From Candidatus Pelearchaeum sp. (lineage in GTDB: Archaea > Thermoproteota > Nitrososphaeria_A > Caldarchaeales > Caldarchaeaceae): 26,705 nt of DNA. The translations under genes and the position numbers were made by a program. The stretch is taken from positions 1-26,705 of the forward strand of contig WAQC01000096.1 in assembly GCA_015520425.1 (NCBI GenBank). Direction: 5' to 3'. Below, piece after piece: positions 1 through 7,166 of this stretch (the stretch's first letter is position 1; each line of letters opens with the position of its first letter). The notes under the pieces were generated by a model. It did not search any database and had not been told where the DNA came from. It saw nothing but the letters and a program-made list of their open reading frames with translations.

Positions 1-1
1 C

Positions 2-1216
2 TTCAATAAGATGATGCTGAACGATGGTAGTGTGGGAGTTATTGCATCAGGAGTGGCGTATCGCTATGTGATGGAAGCTCTCAAAGTTCTAGAAATGAAG
101 GATAAAGTTTCTATCCTGAAGATAGGCACGCCTTATCCGCCCCCTAGGGAGGCGATAGTAAGATTCTTAGGCGCTGTTGATAGTGTCATGGTTGTTGAGG
201 AGGTTGAACCCATTTTAGAAACGCTTGTAAAGAGCATAGCTTACGAGGAGGATATAGATGTAGAGATTCGTGGCCGGAGTATTCTTCCTAGAGCTGGTGA
301 GCTAACCCCGCGCATAGTCTTGGAAGCGTTGTCCAGCTTTCTGAAAATTGATAACCCGCTTGATGCTGATGCGCTGAATAAAGCATGGAGCTATAGTAAT
401 AGCCTGCCACCGCCTAGGCCGCCTACCCTATGCCCAGGCTGCCCACATAGGGCAAGCTTCTACTCAATCTCCACAATAGCTAAGAGGCTTGACCGAAATC
501 CCAAACTCTACGGACTGAACCAACTATATGGGGAGAAAACAGAGACGATACTGCCTGGAGATATAGGGTGCTATGGCCTGGCTTACCTCCCGCCATTTAA
601 GGCAATAGATACGATAATCTGTATGGGCGCAGGCCTTGGATTTGCCAACGGTCTAGCTAGGCTTGTAAAACAACCAATAATAGTAAGCGTGGGCGACTCC
701 ACGTTCCTCCACGCAACAATACCTGCTCTGATAAACGCCGTTTATAACAACTCGCGAATAGTCCTGGTAGTGTTGGATAATGATGTAACCGCCATGACGG
801 GGGAGCAGCCTCACCCAGGTAGTAGCATATCCCAGGAGGGGAAGAGGCCTGTAAAGATAGAGGATGTAGCCCGCGGCTGTGGTGTGGAGATGGTGCGTGT
901 GGTCAATCCAGGAAACTTTGAGGAGACTCAAAAGGCGTTGGTGGATGCGCTGAAGCATGATGGGCCGTCTGTTATAGTTCTTAGACGGCCTTGCGAGCTT
1001 CTACGGGTGCGGGAAAGACTGCGCAAAGGTGAGACATCATCTCCATACATGGTTTTGGCTGAAAAATGCACTGGCTGTATGATATGCGTTAACCAGTTTG
1101 GATGTCCTGCTATTGTTAAAGCTGGTAATAAGGTGATGATAGACTCATCCATTTGTACTGGATGCGGGGACTGCGCTGGGGTTTGTGTTCCTCAAGCTAT
1201 CGTGAGGGGTGGTTAG
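2..1216 (+). CDS. iorA: Indolepyruvate:ferredoxin oxidoreductase, alpha subunit (5'-truncated by window edge)
   Basis: Catalytic alpha subunit of indolepyruvate ferredoxin oxidoreductase, which oxidatively decarboxylates aryl-2-oxoacids from aromatic amino acid transamination to acyl-CoA and reduces ferredoxin in the cytoplasm. The frame is open to the left edge (codons F-N-K precede the first ATG at 11), so only about 404 C-terminal residues of a usually 600-650 residue protein are seen. Visible parts are the end of the transketolase-like domain, the TPP-binding domain (CPGCPHR near 439-459, GDIGCYG near 560, GDSTF near 694, then LDNDVTAMTG near 775) and a C-terminal ferredoxin domain with two [4Fe-4S] Cys clusters starting at 1067 (CTGCMIC) and 1154 (CTGCGDC). 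In the second cluster the last Cys is followed by V-P rather than the usual P. It overlaps or abuts iorB. The family call is firm; the exact substrate is inferred. Confidence 0.93.
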   Translation, partial: FNKMMLNDGSVGVIASGVAYRYVMEALKVLEMKDKVSILKIGTPYPPPREAIVRFLGAVDSVMVVEEVEPILETLVKSIAYEEDIDVEIRGRSILPRAGELTPRIVLEALSSFLKIDNPLDADALNKAWSYSNSLPPPRPPTLCPGCPHRASFYSISTIAKRLDRNPKLYGLNQLYGEKTETILPGDIGCYGLAYLPPFKAIDTIICMGAGLGFANGLARLVKQPIIVSVGDSTFLHATIPALINAVYNNSRIVLVVLDNDVTAMTGEQPHPGSSISQEGKRPVKIEDVARGCGVEMVRVVNPGNFEETQKALVDALKHDGPSVIVLRRPCELLRVRERLRKGETSSPYMVLAEKCTGCMICVNQFGCPAIVKAGNKVMIDSSICTGCGDCAGVCVPQAIVRGG

Positions 1217-1220
1217 CGCC

Positions 1221-1826
1221 GTGAAGGTGGATATAGTCATCGCTGGTGTAGGTGGCCAGGGAACCATGCTGGCTGCACGCGTGTTGGGTAGAGCAGCATG
1301 TCGGGCAGGAATAAACGCAATAGGAGCGGAGCTTCTGGGACTCTCACAACGTGGCGGCTCAGTAGTAAGCCACGTACGAATAGGAGACGATACGTATTCG
1401 CCAGTGATAATGGAAGGCGCCGCAGATGTCTTGCTAGGCTTTGAGCCATCAGAAGCCGTTAGACGGCTTCCCTACATAGCAAAAAACGGCACAATCATAA
1501 TCAACACCAACCCATACATCCCTCCATCAGTCTCTATGGGCTTTGCAAAATATCCAGACTTGAATCAAATCTTTAAGGTGTTGGAAGAGCATGGAAGGCT
1601 ACTAACGCTTGACGCTAGTCGTTTAGCCGCAGAGGCTGGCAACCCCATAACGCTCAACTCTGTGATGCTGGGCGCTTTGGCCGCCACTGGTAAACTCCCA
1701 TTCAACGTGGAGATTTTAGAAGAGTCTCTCGCGATGAGCGTGGCTAAACCACTGGTAGAGCCGAATGTTAAAGCGCTACGATTAGGATATAATGAATGTC
1801 TCAATCTAATAGCTAAGGATAAATAG
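1221..1826 (+). CDS. iorB: Indolepyruvate:ferredoxin oxidoreductase, beta subunit
   Basis: Beta subunit partner of IorA, with the pyruvate-ferredoxin-oxidoreductase gamma-type fold. The N-terminus reads V-D-I-V-I-A-G-V-G-G-Q-G, the glycine-rich motif of this family, followed by a GAELLGLSQRGGSV segment that is also typical. Length is 201 residues, normal for IorB. A GTG at 1209 in the same frame would add four residues and overlap the iorA stop. I prefer GTG at 1221 because the GGGGTGG run (1206-1212) lies 8 nt before it as a ribosome binding site, and it puts the glycine motif at the usual distance from the N-terminus. Co-transcription with iorA is almost certain from the spacing. Indolepyruvate is the expected substrate, but broad aryl-oxoacid use is possible. 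Confidence 0.9.
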   Translation: MKVDIVIAGVGGQGTMLAARVLGRAACRAGINAIGAELLGLSQRGGSVVSHVRIGDDTYSPVIMEGAADVLLGFEPSEAVRRLPYIAKNGTIIINTNPYIPPSVSMGFAKYPDLNQIFKVLEEHGRLLTLDASRLAAEAGNPITLNSVMLGALAATGKLPFNVEILEESLAMSVAKPLVEPNVKALRLGYNECLNLIAKDK

Positions 1827-1853
1827 AGGATGAGATAGCCGCAAGAGCTACGT

Positions 1854-1871
1854 TTATTTATTTTTAATTTA
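1854..1871 (+). promoter_or_regulatory. TATA-rich promoter candidate for the 2-oxoacid oxidoreductase operon
   Basis: The gap between iorB and the next gene (1827-1956) holds an A/T-only run, TTTATTTATTTTTAATTT, that resembles an archaeal TATA element. A box centred near 1863-1865 would put transcription start near 1890, so the por-type operon probably has its own promoter and is not only read through from iorAB. No other feature was seen in the gap. Confidence 0.5.
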
Positions 1872-1956
1872 CGGAAAACAGCATAACGGAGTTTTGATAG
1901 AAATATCGGGGCATAACATAATAATCGCGCTCACGATACATTATGTTGATGAACCC

Positions 1957-2853
1957 ATGCTGCTTAAGGTGCGTTTTCACGGTAGAGGCGGGCATGGGGT
2001 AAAGACCGCTAGCCGCATACTCGGTGAAGCCGCATTCAATGAAGGATTATACGCGCAGGATTCACCAATATACGGGGCTGAGAGGCGCGGCGCTCCAGTA
2101 GCGGCCTTCACTAGAATCTCAGACGAGGAAATCCTTGAGCGGGGCTTCATCTTTGACCCCGACATAGTAGTTGTAATGGATGAAACTCTCCTGAATGACT
2201 GGTCAGCCAAGCCGCTTGACGGCCTAAAACCAGGAGGAATAGCCTTCGTCAACACAACCGCAAACTCACAGCTTTATGACTATGGGGAGACGATTAGGGA
2301 GAATCTGGTCATCTACGATTTAACTGGTCTCGCATTAAAAATAATAGGAAAACCAATAATCAGCACACCATCGGCCGCGGCCGCGAGTAAAATTACAGGA
2401 ATAATCTCAGAGTCCTCCCTCATAGACGCTGTAACAAGCGAGTTATCCGAGATTGGAGTTGGTGATGATGTTATTGAAAATAACATTATTCTAGCGAGGG
2501 AGGTTTTCCGCTCAATACCCGAAACACCGCCATCCACAAAACTATCCGACTCCAAAAGAGAGCTTATCCCGCTGGAAGTTGTGATTTCCTATCCAGGATA
2601 TGAGGATATAGTATCTGTTGGAAACTCACCCCTAAGAAAAACGGGAAACTGGAGGGTCTTTAAACCAATAGTAGATTTTTCCAGATGTACAGCTTGTGGT
2701 GTTTGTTTTGTTTATTGCCCAGACGCGGCCATAACGCTCAGAAGCGACGGTAAGCCTGAGATAGACTATGACAATTGCAAAGGTTGTCTAATCTGCTACC
2801 GCGAATGCCCTCCTAGGGCGATATCTATTGAGAGGGAGGTGAGAGTCTGGTGA
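1957..2853 (+). CDS. 2-oxoacid:ferredoxin oxidoreductase, fused gamma-delta subunit
   Basis: Fusion of the gamma subunit and the ferredoxin-like delta subunit of a pyruvate/2-oxoisovalerate-type ferredoxin oxidoreductase. The first ~190 residues are the gamma domain (KVRFHGRGGHGVKTA at the start, then YGAERRGAPV). The C-terminal ~75 residues carry two CxxCxxCxxxCP [4Fe-4S] motifs beginning at 2686 and 2776 that pass electrons to ferredoxin. The frame also opens at TTG 1894, adding 21 residues, but the conserved fold starts right after ATG 1957, which fits the family. If transcription starts near 1890, however, TTG 1894 would be a nearly leaderless start, so the choice is not settled. The stop overlaps the alpha-subunit GTG (GTGA at 2850-2853). 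Pyruvate is the default substrate guess; a branched-chain 2-oxoacid is equally possible next to a Liv importer. Confidence 0.88.
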   Translation: MLLKVRFHGRGGHGVKTASRILGEAAFNEGLYAQDSPIYGAERRGAPVAAFTRISDEEILERGFIFDPDIVVVMDETLLNDWSAKPLDGLKPGGIAFVNTTANSQLYDYGETIRENLVIYDLTGLALKIIGKPIISTPSAAAASKITGIISESSLIDAVTSELSEIGVGDDVIENNIILAREVFRSIPETPPSTKLSDSKRELIPLEVVISYPGYEDIVSVGNSPLRKTGNWRVFKPIVDFSRCTACGVCFVYCPDAAITLRSDGKPEIDYDNCKGCLICYRECPPRAISIEREVRVW

Positions 2854-4097
2854 GGCATAAGGCTGTTATGCTCACTGGTAACGCGGCTGCCGCGTGGGGT
2901 GCTAGGCTCGCGAGGGCAGAGTATATACCAGCATACCCGATAACCCCACAGACCGAGATTATTGAGACGTTAACCAAGTGGATACAAGAGGGGGAGATGG
3001 ACGCTAAACTGGTGCAGCTTGAGTCTGAGCACTCTATGCTAACCGCCGCTGGAACAGCTTCGCTCACTGGCGTAAGGGTCTTTACGGCCACGTCAAGCCA
3101 AGGACTATTATACGGGTTTGAGATGCTCTACAACATAGCTGGCTGGCGCGCTCCGCTGGTTCTGGTGAATGTCTCAAGAGCGCTCGCAGCACCAATCTCG
3201 CTGGAACCAGACCATAATGATGTCCTAGCCGCCCGCGATAGTGGGTTTATACAATTGCACGCAGAAACGTGCCAGGAGGTTCTGGACTTCATCTTGCTTG
3301 CTTACCGTGTAGCCGAGGATAGGCGCGTCATGCTTCCCGCCATAGTAAATATGGATGGATTCTACCTCTCCTTCACGAGGGAGCCCGTAAAGATACGGGA
3401 GCAGGATTTGGTTGATGAGTTCCTACCTCATTACTCTGCTGTCAACCCGTTTAGGGCAAGCCGCCATGTGGCTAAGGGCTCCGCCGTAGTAGGCGGGCAT
3501 ATATACAGCTACTTCAAGTATCATATGCACGAAGCTCTACGCCGCGCTCATGATGTCTTCATAGAGGCTGCGCGGAGTTTCAGCAGGAAATTCGGCGAGT
3601 TATACCATCCAGTATCTGGCTACATGCTGGATGATGCAGAGTATGTTCTAGTAATGTCTAACTCATTCGCCACACTCGGCAAGCATGTTGTCAAGCTTAT
3701 GAGACAGAGAGGAGTCCCAGCGGGGTTGTTAAAGATTAGCATGATAAGGCCATTCCCAGCAGAAGAGATAGCAAACAGCTTAAAGGGGAGGAAAGCCGTT
3801 GCGGTATTTGACCAGAATATATCGCTTGGTCTGGGTGGTATAATATACAACGAGGTTCTAGGAGCGCTTTACGGCTGTCCGAAAAGACCTGAGATAGTCT
3901 TGTCTGTGATAGGTGGGGTAGGTGGTAAGTGGCTCTCAGTGGAGGAGATGGAGAAGATATTTGATGAGTTAAAGCGCCTTGAGCGCAGTGGCATAACGAA
4001 GCCCAGGCCGCTCTTCCTATTCAGGAGAGACGAGCTAACGCACATAGAGAGGGTTCTCAAGCTGGCTGGAACCATAGAGGTGAGCCACCATGAGTGA
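2850..4097 (+). CDS. porA: 2-oxoacid:ferredoxin oxidoreductase, alpha subunit
   Basis: Alpha subunit (415 residues, normal PorA length) that contributes the TPP pyrimidine-binding domain and the CoA-side domain. The N-terminus has the family signature A-Y-P-I-T-P-Q-T-E-I-I-E at about residues 28-40, then Q-L-E-S-E-H-S and a GV-R-V-F-T-A-T-S-S-Q-G stretch typical of PorA/VorA. The GTG start at 2850 overlaps the upstream TGA and is preceded by GGGAGGTGAG (2834-2843), a strong Shine-Dalgarno site that fixes the start. The ATG of the beta subunit at 4090 lies inside its 3' end, so the genes are translationally coupled. The symbol follows the pyruvate enzyme by convention; substrate choice between pyruvate and 2-oxoisovalerate cannot be read from sequence by eye. 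Confidence 0.92.
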   Translation: MRHKAVMLTGNAAAAWGARLARAEYIPAYPITPQTEIIETLTKWIQEGEMDAKLVQLESEHSMLTAAGTASLTGVRVFTATSSQGLLYGFEMLYNIAGWRAPLVLVNVSRALAAPISLEPDHNDVLAARDSGFIQLHAETCQEVLDFILLAYRVAEDRRVMLPAIVNMDGFYLSFTREPVKIREQDLVDEFLPHYSAVNPFRASRHVAKGSAVVGGHIYSYFKYHMHEALRRAHDVFIEAARSFSRKFGELYHPVSGYMLDDAEYVLVMSNSFATLGKHVVKLMRQRGVPAGLLKISMIRPFPAEEIANSLKGRKAVAVFDQNISLGLGGIIYNEVLGALYGCPKRPEIVLSVIGGVGGKWLSVEEMEKIFDELKRLERSGITKPRPLFLFRRDELTHIERVLKLAGTIEVSHHE

Positions 4098-5058
4098 GAC
4101 TAGATTCAAGACACTAAGGGATACCCCGCTGGAGGACTACTTAACACCTGGCTCGCCGCTATGCGCTGGCTGCGGCGGCCAGCTGGGATTGAGAATATTC
4201 CATAAAGTTCTTGGACGTAACGTGGTATTCGTAAATGCGGCAGGCTGCCTCACGCTCATGTTCGTATATCCCTACGCGCCGCTACGCTCAAGCTGGATGT
4301 ACACGGCATTTGCTTCAGCCCCAGCGGGTGCGCAGGGAATTAGGGACGCGCTTGACATATTGTTGGCTAAACATAGGATAGAGCCTGATGAAGACCTGAA
4401 GGTGGTTGTGGTTACTGGGGATGGTGCGGCGTATGATATAGGGCTTCAAGCAACCTCTGGCGCAATCCAGAGGGGGCTTGACTTCTACTACTTCGTCTAT
4501 GATAACGAGGCTTATGGCAATACTGGGTTTCAGTGGAGTAGCGCAACCCCCGTAGGCTCCTCCACCACTACCACGCCATCCTCGCGATTCTCGCCAGCAG
4601 GTAGCTTGGCTGAAAAGAAGGACCTCTTTGAGATATGGCGCGCGCATAAGCCGCCATACGTAGCGACAGTCTCCGTAGCTCATGCTGTTGATATGATGAG
4701 GAAGATAGAGAGGAGTATGGGGATGAGGGGGCCTAAGCTCTTCATAGCATTAGCTCCATGTCCGACGGGATGGGGTTTTGACCCCTCGGAAGCCATACGG
4801 ATAGCTAAGCTGGCTGTTGAGACGGGTGTGTGGCCTCTCAAAGAAGCCATAAACGGCGAGACCAGACACACATACATACCCAGAGCCCTACGGCCAGTTG
4901 AGGAATACCTAAAGACACAAGCGCGGTTCGCCCACCTCTTCAAACCAAAGAAACAACAAGAAATCATTAACATGATTCAGGAAAGAGTTAATGAATACTG
5001 GCTCCGCGTCGCGGAGGCTGAGGGAATAACTATAAAGCTAGCAACGGAAGTCAAGTAG
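4090..5058 (+). CDS. porB: 2-oxoacid:ferredoxin oxidoreductase, beta subunit
   Basis: Beta subunit carrying the TPP diphosphate site and the proximal [4Fe-4S] cluster. The four expected cluster cysteines are C25, C28 (CAGCGGQ), C53 (NAAGC) and C224 (APCPTGW). The TPP motif is G-D-G-A-A-Y-D-I-G around residue 111, followed by the YDNEAYGNTGFQ strand usual in PorB. Length of 322 residues is normal. Start ATG at 4090 overlaps the alpha gene and follows GAGGTGAG. With the gamma-delta and alpha genes this makes a complete oxidoreductase converting a 2-oxoacid plus CoA to acyl-CoA, CO2 and reduced ferredoxin in the cytoplasm. All cluster and cofactor residues appear present, so an active enzyme is expected. 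Confidence 0.93.
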   Translation: MSETRFKTLRDTPLEDYLTPGSPLCAGCGGQLGLRIFHKVLGRNVVFVNAAGCLTLMFVYPYAPLRSSWMYTAFASAPAGAQGIRDALDILLAKHRIEPDEDLKVVVVTGDGAAYDIGLQATSGAIQRGLDFYYFVYDNEAYGNTGFQWSSATPVGSSTTTTPSSRFSPAGSLAEKKDLFEIWRAHKPPYVATVSVAHAVDMMRKIERSMGMRGPKLFIALAPCPTGWGFDPSEAIRIAKLAVETGVWPLKEAINGETRHTYIPRALRPVEEYLKTQARFAHLFKPKKQQEIINMIQERVNEYWLRVAEAEGITIKLATEVK

Positions 5059-5141
5059 TCTTCACAACCGTGAAAAATTTGGCATTTATTCCTAACATAT
5101 TAGGTGTAATAGATTAATACACGACATACCATCATCTTCGC

Positions 5142-5147
5142 GGTGAT
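5142..5147 (+). promoter_or_regulatory. Shine-Dalgarno site fixing a TTG start
   Basis: GGTGAT, a match to the archaeal anti-Shine-Dalgarno sequence, lies 8 nt before the TTG at 5156 and supports that unusual start for the cupredoxin gene. Confidence 0.75.
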
Positions 5148-5155
5148 TAAGAATA

Positions 5156-5686
5156 TTGAAGCTGAGCGTCGCTAATGAGGTCTTCCTAGTATCCATCGGC
5201 TTCGCCGTAGTTTTGACAGCTATACTGGTTGGTGCTATATTCTATGTGGGCGCTATGAGCGGTGTAGCTGAACAGCCGCCCACTAAGATAGAGGAGCGGC
5301 AGACAACGCAGCAGGAAACAGCGCAAGCTGCAAGAGAGATAGTAATCTATGGCGGCGAGCTATCTCCAAGCAAGTATGGCTTTGGACTAAGCCCAGATGA
5401 AATAACCAGCCCAGGGCCAGAGCTCAGAATTAATGTAGGCGAGCTCATCAGGATAATATTCAAGAACGTTGGAAGCCTACCGCACACCTGGGCTGCGACA
5501 AACGAAGCAAAAGAAGGGGCGAAAGCCATAGACAACTTTGAGATAGGCTCGGCTACTAAGCCGCTACTCTCTAATGAGGAGGGCTCTATAACGATTAAGT
5601 TCTCAAAGCCTGGCGAGTATTACTACATATGCACAGTGCCAGGACATGTTACGTTAGGCATGTGGGGTAAGATAGTCGCCGAGTAA
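5156..5686 (+). CDS. Membrane-anchored blue copper protein (cupredoxin)
   Basis: 176-residue protein with one N-terminal membrane segment (about residues 8-33), a polar Q/T/E-rich linker (39-60) and a C-terminal cupredoxin domain facing outside. A full type 1 copper site can be seen: H110 in the LPHTW strand, then C159-x4-H164-x4-M169 near the C-terminus. The role is probably single-electron transfer on the outer face of the membrane, plausibly to the terminal oxidase encoded near 15200-19150; partner assignment is inference. The TTG start is supported by GGTGAT at 5142. It follows the porB gene by about 100 nt and is convergent with the aminotransferase gene with only 3 nt between stops. No copy of the palindrome seen near the other cupredoxin gene was found upstream. 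Confidence 0.87.
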   Translation: MKLSVANEVFLVSIGFAVVLTAILVGAIFYVGAMSGVAEQPPTKIEERQTTQQETAQAAREIVIYGGELSPSKYGFGLSPDEITSPGPELRINVGELIRIIFKNVGSLPHTWAATNEAKEGAKAIDNFEIGSATKPLLSNEEGSITIKFSKPGEYYYICTVPGHVTLGMWGKIVAE

Positions 5687-5689
5687 GAT

Positions 5690-7051
5690 TTATGCCGTCT
5701 TTAGCTTCTTGAGACTTTTCGCCGCCTTCTCAACAGCTGCTAGAGTCTCCCCCAGCTCCTCACTACTATGCGCCGCCGATAAATACCACCTGCCCAACAA
5801 ACGCGGCGACGAGAATACCCCATTATTTAATAACGCTAGGAAGAATACCCTAAACATCTTCCTATCAATCTTCAACGTATCGCGATAGTTCAACACCTCT
5901 TTACCGCCCTCTGTAAAGTATATCTGGAACATAGAGCCCACGCGGCTTAGATAATAATCAACATCCTCTCGCTCCAGTATTTCGCCGATACCCTCTACGA
6001 GTTTGGCAGTGTCTTTATCAAGCCTCTCATAGAGGTTTTCATCCCTCTCTATTTCTTGCAGCATAGTGTTACACGCTACTAGGCTTATTGGGTTTGTGGT
6101 GAATGTTCCAGCGACAGGATGCGTTCCCTTCGCGGGGTCTGTAACCTCTAGAATATCCTCCCTACCGCATATAACCCCTATCGGAAGGCCGCCGCCTATT
6201 ATCTTCCCAAAAGTAGCTATGTCTGGTATAACGCCATAGAGTCCCTGACCGCTTGAGCGCCCAACCCTAAAACCAGTAGTTACTTCATCAAAGATGAGCG
6301 GTATTCCATGCTTCTCGGTCTCTTCGCGGATTGTTTGGAGAAACCCATCACGCGGCGGTATGGCTCCCAACCCCGTGTTGATGGGTGTAGCTAGAACAGC
6401 GGCGAGCTCATCCTTATGTTCGCGGAAAACTCTCCTAAAGTGCTCGCTATCATTCCAGTGTGATATGATAAAGTTGCTTGCTTGTTCCTCGGTTATTCCA
6501 GCGCAGTCGGGAACAGGCTTCGGCCTTTCATAGCTCCCTGCCTCACTGATGTCGGGAGCTACGCTTATCCATGCCTCAGAAGAATAACCATGAAAAGCCC
6601 CTTCAAATTTCAGAATCTTCTTCCTATGCGTAAATGCCCGCGCTATCCTTACTGCGTGCATGACAGCCTCGGTCCCAGTATTGGCGAACTTAACAGCCCG
6701 CGCGCATGGGACTAGCTTCTTTATCATGCTTATTGTGCTTCGCATAAGCTTTGAGGGAATTCCATATATGACGCCCTCCTCAAGCTGGCGCTTCACCGCC
6801 TCTATCACAGCGCGTGGCCTACGGTGGCCGAAGAGAAGAGGCCCCCAAGCCATAACATAATCAACATAACAATTACCATCAACATCCCATACACGCGCCC
6901 CATCAGCCCTATCAAGATAAAACGGATAAGGCTCAAACCACCTAATGTGACTACCAACACCCCCAGGGAGATACTCGCTCAACTCCTCGTAAAGCTCGCG
7001 CGATTTACTCGTACGCTTAATATACTCCGCAACTAAATCATTCAATAACAT
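5690..7051 (-). CDS. Glutamate-1-semialdehyde 2,1-aminomutase-like class III aminotransferase
   Basis: PLP-dependent fold-type I enzyme of class III (453 residues). Seen: GTEAVMHAVRIARAF phosphate-binding region, the F-D-E-V-T-T-G-F motif with D255 for the PLP ring nitrogen, and the Schiff-base lysine K283 in FGKIIGGGLPIG. These features match the glutamate-1-semialdehyde aminomutase (HemL) branch, but the normally conserved CYHGHxD stretch reads AFHGYSSEAW, so true HemL function in tetrapyrrole synthesis is doubtful. The gene is divergent from a Liv-type importer and near 2-oxoacid oxidoreductases, so an amino acid aminotransferase, mutase or racemase acting on an imported amino acid is a reasonable alternative. 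The ATG start at 7051 follows an A/T-rich promoter-like region. The family is secure; the reaction is not. Confidence 0.85.
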   Translation of the reverse strand: MLLNDLVAEYIKRTSKSRELYEELSEYLPGGVGSHIRWFEPYPFYLDRADGARVWDVDGNCYVDYVMAWGPLLFGHRRPRAVIEAVKRQLEEGVIYGIPSKLMRSTISMIKKLVPCARAVKFANTGTEAVMHAVRIARAFTHRKKILKFEGAFHGYSSEAWISVAPDISEAGSYERPKPVPDCAGITEEQASNFIISHWNDSEHFRRVFREHKDELAAVLATPINTGLGAIPPRDGFLQTIREETEKHGIPLIFDEVTTGFRVGRSSGQGLYGVIPDIATFGKIIGGGLPIGVICGREDILEVTDPAKGTHPVAGTFTTNPISLVACNTMLQEIERDENLYERLDKDTAKLVEGIGEILEREDVDYYLSRVGSMFQIYFTEGGKEVLNYRDTLKIDRKMFRVFFLALLNNGVFSSPRLLGRWYLSAAHSSEELGETLAAVEKAAKSLKKLKTA

Positions 7052-7075
7052 ACCAGCTGAAAATTGAATGCTGTC

Positions 7076-7112
7076 TTCAAAATAATAACTCTTCTCAAGA
7101 CATAATTTTGAA
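7076..7112. promoter_or_regulatory. Inverted repeat in the divergent aminotransferase/livK promoter region
   Basis: TTCAAAATaAT (7076-7086) and ATaATTTTGAA (7102-7112) are inverted copies, perfect over the outer 8 bp, with a 15-nt spacer. The left arm overlaps the likely TATA region of the minus-strand gene (7079-7091). A perfect 10-bp palindrome ACAATATTGT (7112-7121) adjoins the right arm. The position between two divergent promoters fits an operator; no regulator is identified. Confidence 0.45.
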
Positions 7113-7132
7113 CAATATTGTATTATTTAACG

Positions 7133-7140
7133 CATATATA
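7133..7140 (+). promoter_or_regulatory. TATA box of livK
   Basis: CATATATA is centred about 29 nt before the ATG at 7167. With archaeal TATA-to-start spacing, the transcript would begin at or a few bases before the start codon. No Shine-Dalgarno site is seen there, which agrees with a leaderless or nearly leaderless mRNA. Confidence 0.65.
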
Positions 7141-7166
7141 CATACCTATTCAAGGGCTTTTCTGCT

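Noticed and set aside
4315..4683. 122-codon minus-strand frame opposite porB
   Set aside because: Antisense to TPP-domain codons of porB; the product has no recognisable features.
7049..7058. AGCTGGT directly before the ATG of the minus-strand aminotransferase, also seen before the ATPase ATG at 26110
   Set aside because: It does not match the anti-Shine-Dalgarno sequence and two 7-base matches next to start codons can arise by chance; no third case was seen.
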